Below are positions 57,198-64,000 of a stretch of 64,000 bases of DNA, piece by piece (position 1 is the first letter of the stretch; every line of letters begins with the position of its first letter). The position numbers and the translations under genes are program-made. Source of the stretch: JBBRHQ01 sp963725315 (GTDB lineage Bacteria; Actinomycetota; Thermoleophilia; Solirubrobacterales; 70-9); NCBI GenBank assembly GCA_963725315.1, contig CAVRYA010000003.1:220198-284197 (forward strand), given 5' to 3'. Under the pieces are notes generated by a model. It saw nothing but the letters and a program-made list of their open reading frames with translations, was not told the DNA's origin and ran no database searches.

Positions 57198-60100
57198 TGG
57201 GCGGCTTTCCCTCCCCCCCGCTCGTAACCGAGCCGCCGCCCTCGCTGCCTCCCGCGCGGGAGCGGCGGCGGCGCCGCTCGACGGGTGAAGCCCCCTATGT
57301 CGAGCTGCACTGCCACTCCGCCTTCTCCTTCCTCGACGGGGCCTCGACGCCGGCCGAGCTCGCCGCCACCGCAGCCGGGCTCGGCTACGGAGCGCTGGCG
57401 CTGACCGACCACGACGGGCTCTGGGGTTCGATGGAGTTCGCCCACGCCTGCGAGAGCCTCGGCCTGCGCCCGATCACCGGCGCCGAGCTGACCGTCGCCC
57501 TGCCTGGCGCGGGTGACGCCCATCTGACCCTGCTGGTCGAGAGCGCGGCCGGCTACCGCAACCTCTGCCGGCTGCTGACCGAGGCGCACTCCGGCACCCG
57601 CGAGGGGCCGCAGCGGGCCGCCGGGCAGCCGCGGGTCGCCCTGGAGCGGGTCGCCGAGCTCTCGGGCGGGCTCGTCTGCCTCTCGGGGTGCGCCGGGGAG
57701 GGAGCCGTGGCGGGAAGCTGGGAGCGGGGGCAGCCGGCCCGGGCCGAGGGGCTGGCGCGAAGCCTGCTGGGAGCGTTCGGGCGCGATCGCTTCAGGGTCG
57801 AGCTGCAGCGGCCCTACTGGCGCCGCGACAGGGCGCGAAACCGCTGGCTCGCTGCCCTCGCCGGGCGGCTGGGGGTGCCGGCGATCGCCACCGGCAACGT
57901 CCACTCGCACGGGCGCTCCCGCTCCCCGCTCCAGGACGCACTGGTGGCGGTGCGGCTGGGGGCGACGCTCGAGGGCTCCGAGCCGGCCCGCAGGGGCAAC
58001 TCGAGCTCGGCGATGGCCCCGCCGCAGGCGATGGCGGTGCGCTTCGCCGAGCATCCCGAGGCTGTCGCCGAGACCGTGCTTCTCGCCGAGCGCCTGCGCT
58101 TCGACCTCACCCGCGAGCTCGGCTACCGCTACCCCGGGGCCGAGGACCCCGAGGCCGAGGGAAGGCTGGCGGCCCTCTGCCGGGGACTGCTCGAGAGCCG
58201 CTACGCCGGGGCCCGGGAGCGCCCGGAGGCGGAGCGCCGGCTCGAGGGGGAGCTGACGATCATCCGCCGGCTCGGGCTCTCCGGCTTCTTCCTCCTGCAC
58301 CGCGACCTGCTGGAGCTGGCGAGGGAGGTGGCGGTCGAGGTCCGGGGGCCGGAGTCGGCCCGGGCGGTGCTGCCCCCGGGCAGGGGCCGCGGCTCGAGTG
58401 TCAGCTCGATCGTCTGCTACCTGACGGGGCTCTCCCACGTCGACCCGGTCAAGGCGGGCCTGTTCACCGGTCGCTTCCTCAACGAGGAGGTGACGGCGAT
58501 GCCAGACATCGACCTCGACTTCCCCCGCGACATCCGCGAGAAGCTGATCCCGCGGGTCCACGAGCGCTACGGCGCCGATCGCTCGGCGCTGGTCGCCGCC
58601 TTCCCCACCTACCGCTCGCGAGGGGCGATCCGCGACCTCGGCAAGGCACTGGGCCTGCCCGCGGGGGAGATCGAGCGGGCGGCCCGGGCGGTCGACTTCC
58701 ACGGCAGCGCGGGGGAGATCGAGCGCGACATCGCCTCCGCGGTCGGCGAGCGCCGGGCGGGGACGATGCGCTGGCGTCAGCTCGCCGGGCTCTGCCGCGA
58801 GGCGCTCGGCCTCCCCCGCCATCCCTCCCAGCACCCGGGCGGGATGGTGATCTCGACCCGGCCGCTGGTCGAGATCTGCCCGGTGGTGCCGGCGGCGATG
58901 GAGAAGCGCCAGATCGTCCAGTGGGACAAGGACTCCTGCGCCGACGCCGGCTTTCTGAAGATAGACCTGCTCGGGCTGGGGATGCTCTCGGCGGTCGAGC
59001 GCTGCGTCGAGGAGATCGGCCGGGCGCGAGGCGAGCGGCTCGACCTTTCGCGGATACCGCTCGACGACCCCGAGACCTTCTCCTCGATCCGCCGCGCCGA
59101 GACCACCGGCGTCTTCCAAATCGAGAGCCGGGCCCAGATGCAGATGCTCCCCCGCACCCTGCCGCAGGACCTCGACGACCTCACGGTGCAGGTGGCGCTG
59201 GTGCGGCCGGGGCCGATCCAGGGGGGCGCCATCCACCCCTACATCGAGCGGCGCGCGAGGCTGCGCGAGGACCCCTCCTACGAGATCCCCTACGACCACC
59301 CCTCGCTGGAGCCGGTCCTGCGCGACACCCTCGGCGCGATCGTCTTCCAGGAGCAGGTGATCGAGGTGGCGATGGCGCTCGCCGGCTTCAGCTCAGGGGA
59401 GGCCGAGGGGCTGCGCCGGGCGATGAGCCGGAAGCGATCGGAGGCCGCCCTGCGCGCCTACCGCGACCGCTTCGTCACCGGCGCCGTCGGGCGCGGGGTC
59501 GGGAGGGCGGTCGCGGAGAGGGTCTTCCGCCAGATCCAGGGCTTCTCCGGCTTCGGCTTCCCCAAGGCCCACTCCGTCGCCTTCGGCCTGCTGGCCTACC
59601 AGTCGGCCTGGCTGCGGGTCCACCACGGGCCGGAGTTCCTCTCCTCGCTGCTGAACGAGCAGCCGATGGGGTTCTACCCTCCGGACGCGCTCGTGCACGA
59701 GGCGCAGCGGCGCGGCATCCCGGTGCTTCCCGCCGACGTCAATACAAGCCATGTCCTCTGTCGGGCGGAGACCGTGGTGGGCGGTCGCCGGCCCATGACT
59801 ATCGGCGTCCGGATTGGACTGGGGTATGTGAAGGGGGTGAAGGAGGAGGAGATGTCGGCGCTGGTTGAAGAGCGCGAGCGCGGGGGCAGCTATGCCGGGA
59901 TAGCTGATCTCGCCTCCCGGTCCGGGGCATCGCGGGACGGGCTCGAGAGGTTGGCCTGGGCGGGGGCGATGGATTCGATTGCCGGGGAGAGCGCGAAGCA
60001 GGTTGCGGCCACCGTTGAGGGGCGCTCCGGGACCAGCCGGCGGGAGGCGTACTGGCGGCTCGGGACGCTCGCGGGAAGCGCGGAGATCCCCGGGGGGACG

Positions 60101-60655
60101 CAGCTCGCCCTGCCGCTGGCGCCGCCGCGGGCGCCGGAGCTGCCGGGGGTCGGGCCCTGGGAGAGGGTCGTCGCGGACTACGGGTCGACCGGGATGACGC
60201 TCGGCGATCACCCGCTGGAGCTGCTGCGCCCGGAGCTGGGCGGGGTCGCTTCGAGCGCGGAGCTGGGGCGGCTGGACGACGGGATCGAGGTAGAGGTGGC
60301 GGGGCTGGTCGTCGCCCGCCAGCGGCCGGCCACCGCGAAGGGGGTCTGCTTCGTCCTGCTCGAGGACGAGACCGGGACGATCAACCTGGTCGTGCCTCCG
60401 CCCGTCTTCGAGCGCTTCAGGGGGATCGTGCGCACCGCGCCGCTGCTCCGGGCGCGGGGGCGGCTGGAGCGCCGGCAGGGAGCGATCAACGTGATCGTCG
60501 CCCGGCTCGCCGTCCTCGAGCGCCCCGACCTCCCCGCGGCGGAGGTGAGGACGATCGAGCCCCTTCCCCAGCGCGAGACCGAACGCGAGGCCGTGGTAGC
60601 CGAACTGCGCGCCGTAGCGCCGGCGGCTCACAGCTTCGGCCGCCGCGGCCGCTGA
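57197..60655 (+). CDS. dnaE2: error-prone DNA polymerase DnaE2
   Basis: 1152 aa from ATG 57197 (sharing one base with the upstream stop, TGATG). PHP domain (VELHCHSAFSFLDGAST, ALTDHDGLWG), pol III alpha core with the catalytic Asp residues in MPDIDLDFPRD (about residue 435), HhH region and a C-terminal OB fold (FVLLEDETGTINLVVPPPVF). It is the catalytic subunit of the SOS mutasome; the position after imuB-DUF6504 confirms DnaE2 rather than DnaE1. Confidence 0.95.
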   Translation: MGGFPSPPLVTEPPPSLPPARERRRRRSTGEAPYVELHCHSAFSFLDGASTPAELAATAAGLGYGALALTDHDGLWGSMEFAHACESLGLRPITGAELTVALPGAGDAHLTLLVESAAGYRNLCRLLTEAHSGTREGPQRAAGQPRVALERVAELSGGLVCLSGCAGEGAVAGSWERGQPARAEGLARSLLGAFGRDRFRVELQRPYWRRDRARNRWLAALAGRLGVPAIATGNVHSHGRSRSPLQDALVAVRLGATLEGSEPARRGNSSSAMAPPQAMAVRFAEHPEAVAETVLLAERLRFDLTRELGYRYPGAEDPEAEGRLAALCRGLLESRYAGARERPEAERRLEGELTIIRRLGLSGFFLLHRDLLELAREVAVEVRGPESARAVLPPGRGRGSSVSSIVCYLTGLSHVDPVKAGLFTGRFLNEEVTAMPDIDLDFPRDIREKLIPRVHERYGADRSALVAAFPTYRSRGAIRDLGKALGLPAGEIERAARAVDFHGSAGEIERDIASAVGERRAGTMRWRQLAGLCREALGLPRHPSQHPGGMVISTRPLVEICPVVPAAMEKRQIVQWDKDSCADAGFLKIDLLGLGMLSAVERCVEEIGRARGERLDLSRIPLDDPETFSSIRRAETTGVFQIESRAQMQMLPRTLPQDLDDLTVQVALVRPGPIQGGAIHPYIERRARLREDPSYEIPYDHPSLEPVLRDTLGAIVFQEQVIEVAMALAGFSSGEAEGLRRAMSRKRSEAALRAYRDRFVTGAVGRGVGRAVAERVFRQIQGFSGFGFPKAHSVAFGLLAYQSAWLRVHHGPEFLSSLLNEQPMGFYPPDALVHEAQRRGIPVLPADVNTSHVLCRAETVVGGRRPMTIGVRIGLGYVKGVKEEEMSALVEERERGGSYAGIADLASRSGASRDGLERLAWAGAMDSIAGESAKQVAATVEGRSGTSRREAYWRLGTLAGSAEIPGGTQLALPLAPPRAPELPGVGPWERVVADYGSTGMTLGDHPLELLRPELGGVASSAELGRLDDGIEVEVAGLVVARQRPATAKGVCFVLLEDETGTINLVVPPPVFERFRGIVRTAPLLRARGRLERRQGAINVIVARLAVLERPDLPAAEVRTIEPLPQRETEREAVVAELRAVAPAAHSFGRRGR

Positions 60656-60710
60656 GCCCCTGCAAGAATCGCTGCAGCGACGCGGCGCCGTCCGAGGCCC
60701 CGCGTACCTT

Positions 60711-60724
60711 CGAACCCATGTTCG
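60711..60724. promoter_or_regulatory. second LexA (SOS) box
   Basis: CGAACCCATGTTCG is an exact CGAAC-N4-GTTCG match, extended to TTCGAAC/GTTCGAG. It lies 55 bp after the dnaE2 stop and overlaps the ATG of a small open frame at 60718. It suggests a separate SOS-controlled transcript, or a chance site. Confidence 0.6.
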
Positions 60725-60927
60725 AGAAGAGCAAGAGACTGAGCAACCGGCTCGCAGATGCGATCGACCTCGTGATCGACTTCTCCACCCTCGGCGAATA
60801 CGGGCTCGAGCCCGTCGCCGAGCGCCCCCGGCCCGATTGCGGAGCGCGGAGGCGGGACTCGTTGAGCAGGTCAGGGATCCGCTTCGCCGCGATCGATCGC
60901 GGCGATCATCTCCCTGCCCGCCTCTAG
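60718..60927 (+). CDS. small hypothetical protein overlapping a LexA box
   Basis: 69 aa. The first 34 residues (MFEKSKRLSNRLADAIDLVI, DFSTLGEYGLEPVA) look like a real amphipathic helix followed by a loop. The rest overlaps the end of the M28 peptidase gene on the other strand and is Arg-rich. The ATG lies in the centre of the SOS box and no Shine-Dalgarno precedes it. It could be an SOS-induced micro-protein; no family recognised. Confidence 0.4.
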   Translation: MFEKSKRLSNRLADAIDLVIDFSTLGEYGLEPVAERPRPDCGARRRDSLSRSGIRFAAIDRGDHLPARL

Positions 60928-62040
60928 CGCCCTGGCGAGGACGTCCTGGTCGATACGGTCAGCCGTGTCAGTCGGCGAGTGGTAGTTGGGGATCGAGCCG
61001 TTCTGCGCCGTCAGGGTGATCGCCCTGCCCCCGCGCGCCAGGACCGGGGTCGAGTCGTAGGGCAGGCCGGAGCCGTGCCTGATCCCTGAGAGGCCCAGCT
61101 CCGGGCGCGACTCGGCGAGGCCCTCGGCCAGCGAGCGAAGCTTCGAGTCCGCATCCCAGCTCCTCAGCGGGCCGCCTTCGCAGGCCAGGTAGTGGAGCGC
61201 CGCCGGCGCCCCGACCCCGTCGAAGTTGAGGAACAGCCAGCCCGAAGTGTCATGGGCGTCGAGAAAGGCACGCGAGCCGATCACGTTTGCCTCCTCGCTT
61301 CCGGTGATCAGCAGCACGACGCGAGTGCTCTGAAGCGGCGTCGCCGCGCACCCGGCGGCGAGCACGGCGGTGAGCGCCGCGCCAGAGGCGTTGTCGTTGG
61401 CCCCGGGGACGTCCACGCCGCGGACCTCTCGCTCTGCCAGCAGCGCCCCCGCTCCGGCCAGAAGCCCCCTGGCGGCCCCGCTGAGGATCCTGCCGGCACG
61501 GGAGCGGCAGAGCAGCGCCTCGGCGCCGCAGACGGCGAACGCAGCGCCGACGGCGGAGAGAACCCCTCCCAGGTGCGGTGTCACCCGGGGGTCGAACATC
61601 AGGCCGCTGCGCGAAGAGTCGAGGTGGGAGACCAGGCACAGGGTGCGCCTCGCCTCTGCGGCGGGCTCGATCTCAGCGACCAGGTTCTGGCTCGTTCGGC
61701 GGGCGAACAGCGCGCCCGGCGCGAAGTCCCGGAACTCACCCTCGAGCGCCGCGCCCAGTGCCGCGGTGAGCGAGACCAGGGAGCGCAGCAGGCGCCTGTG
61801 GCGGGGAATCGCCCCGCCGGCGAGCGCGAGCGCGATCAGCAGGCCGTAGGGCTTGGCGAAGGTCTCGTAGGAGGGGAAGGCCTCGAGCCGGGCCTCGACC
61901 CCGTGACCGTGCAGCCCTGCCCTCAGCGCCAGGGAGGCGGAGAGCTCCTCGTAGGAGCAGGGGCGCCTCGGGGCGGCGGAGATCTCCTCGGTCAGCCGCA
62001 ACGCCTGCTGGAGAGCCGGTTCGGAGGGGGTGGCGCCCAC
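60871..62040 (-). CDS. M28-family zinc aminopeptidase with membrane segments
   Basis: 389 aa from GTG 62040. Zinc-site motifs in order: LVSHLDSSRSG, VPGANDNASGAALT, GSEEANVIGS, LNFDGVG and NYHSPTDTADRI. Hydrophobic stretches near residues 65-95 and 155-200 suggest membrane association, unlike soluble M28 enzymes. Substrate unknown. Its 3' end overlaps the small frame at 60718-60927. Confidence 0.85.
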   Translation of the reverse strand: MGATPSEPALQQALRLTEEISAAPRRPCSYEELSASLALRAGLHGHGVEARLEAFPSYETFAKPYGLLIALALAGGAIPRHRRLLRSLVSLTAALGAALEGEFRDFAPGALFARRTSQNLVAEIEPAAEARRTLCLVSHLDSSRSGLMFDPRVTPHLGGVLSAVGAAFAVCGAEALLCRSRAGRILSGAARGLLAGAGALLAEREVRGVDVPGANDNASGAALTAVLAAGCAATPLQSTRVVLLITGSEEANVIGSRAFLDAHDTSGWLFLNFDGVGAPAALHYLACEGGPLRSWDADSKLRSLAEGLAESRPELGLSGIRHGSGLPYDSTPVLARGGRAITLTAQNGSIPNYHSPTDTADRIDQDVLARALEAGREMIAAIDRGEADP

Positions 62041-62082
62041 CCGGCGATGATATGGGGCGGGGGCGGGCGGCCCCAGAACGCG

Positions 62083-62110
62083 AAAGGGCCGCCCAAGCGG
62101 GCGGCCCTTT
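62083..62110 (-). terminator. intrinsic terminator of the rRNA operon
   Basis: Perfect 12-bp stem AAAGGGCCGCCC/GGGCGGCCCTTT with a four-base loop, about 10 nt after the 5S rRNA. In the minus orientation it ends in a short U run. Confidence 0.85.
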
Positions 62111-62120
62111 CAATCAAGAA

Positions 62121-62235
62121 CCGGCGGCGACCTACTCTCCCAGGGGGTTGCCCCCCAAGTACCATCGGCGCAGAGAGGCTTAACTGCTCTGTTCGGAATG
62201 GGAAGAGGTGTTTCCCTCTCGCCATGCACCACCGG
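62121..62235 (-). rRNA. rrf: 5S ribosomal RNA
   Basis: The minus strand reads a canonical bacterial 5S: helix I CCGGUGGU (5') pairs with GCCGCCGG (3'), with the conserved CCCAUUCCGAACAGAGCAG loop and the GCGCCGAUGGUACU arm. About 115 nt. Follows 23S rRNA by about 65 nt. Confidence 0.95.
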
Positions 62236-62302
62236 AATTTTGCGAGACCGCCCCCGGTGGAGCTTGAAAACTGCCCAAGGCCATGGGTAATGAAAGAATC
62301 CG

Positions 62303-64000
<1,698 letters not shown>

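Overview
This window is from a high-GC Gram-positive chromosome, most likely a deep-branching actinobacterium such as Thermoleophilia/Solirubrobacterales (inferred). The evidence is the actinobacterial regulatory set (GarA-type FHA protein, FtsR-type MerR regulator, RsiG-like protein, SepF), SOS boxes of the form CGAAC-N4-GTTCG, a wax-ester/triacylglycerol synthase, GTG/TTG starts, dense ATGA overlaps and a c-di-AMP riboswitch ahead of an RlpA-like gene. No phage, insertion sequence, CRISPR array or tRNA gene is visible.

Layout. 1-5.9 kb: 5' part of an unusual Rieske/TPP-enzyme fusion with a coupled unknown gene, an ECF sigma/zinc anti-sigma pair, a flavodoxin-like protein, a cation/proton antiporter and CcdA. 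5.9-16 kb: dinB, riboswitch-controlled rlpA, WS/DGAT, a YgjP-type metalloprotein, GNAT, a secreted metalloprotease, nadE, a thioesterase, and a membrane protein joining a sigma-4-like helix-turn-helix to an RskA-like domain. 16-24 kb (minus): FAD oxidase (frameshifted), SRPBCC protein, ftsR, garA, rsiG-like, pgsA, proS, ispG. 24-36 kb: a secreted Ig-like protein, a toroid/AAC(3)-like pair and an acyl-CoA synthetase, set into the otherwise standard rpsB-tsf-pyrH-frr-uppS-cdsA-dxr-rseP cluster upstream of ispG-proS. 36-41.6 kb (minus): the division flank pgeF-yggS-sepF-proC-yggT-lspA-rluD, with cca but without ftsZ or divIVA. 41.6-44 kb: PQQ-type propeller and polysaccharide deacetylase. 44-51 kb (minus): hisZ-hisG-hisD-hisB-hisH-hisA-hisF, then murA carrying Asp in place of the catalytic Cys. 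51-62 kb: HD protein, hydrolase, an isocitrate/isopropylmalate-type dehydrogenase (frameshifted), and an SOS mutasome imuB-DUF6504-dnaE2 behind a near-perfect LexA box, followed by a second LexA box. 62-64 kb (minus): 5S rRNA and the 3' part of 23S rRNA.

The most unusual content is structural. Several families of short dispersed palindromes recur just past gene ends: an about 60-bp two-hairpin element (five copies, always just downstream of a gene and in that gene's orientation), a hairpin element with conserved flanks but a different, fully complementary stem in each copy, and two shorter stem-loop families. A further palindrome of about 75 bp sits in frame inside the DUF6504 gene of the mutasome. 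At least three conserved genes carry apparent indel frameshifts, so either local sequence errors or recent gene decay must be considered.
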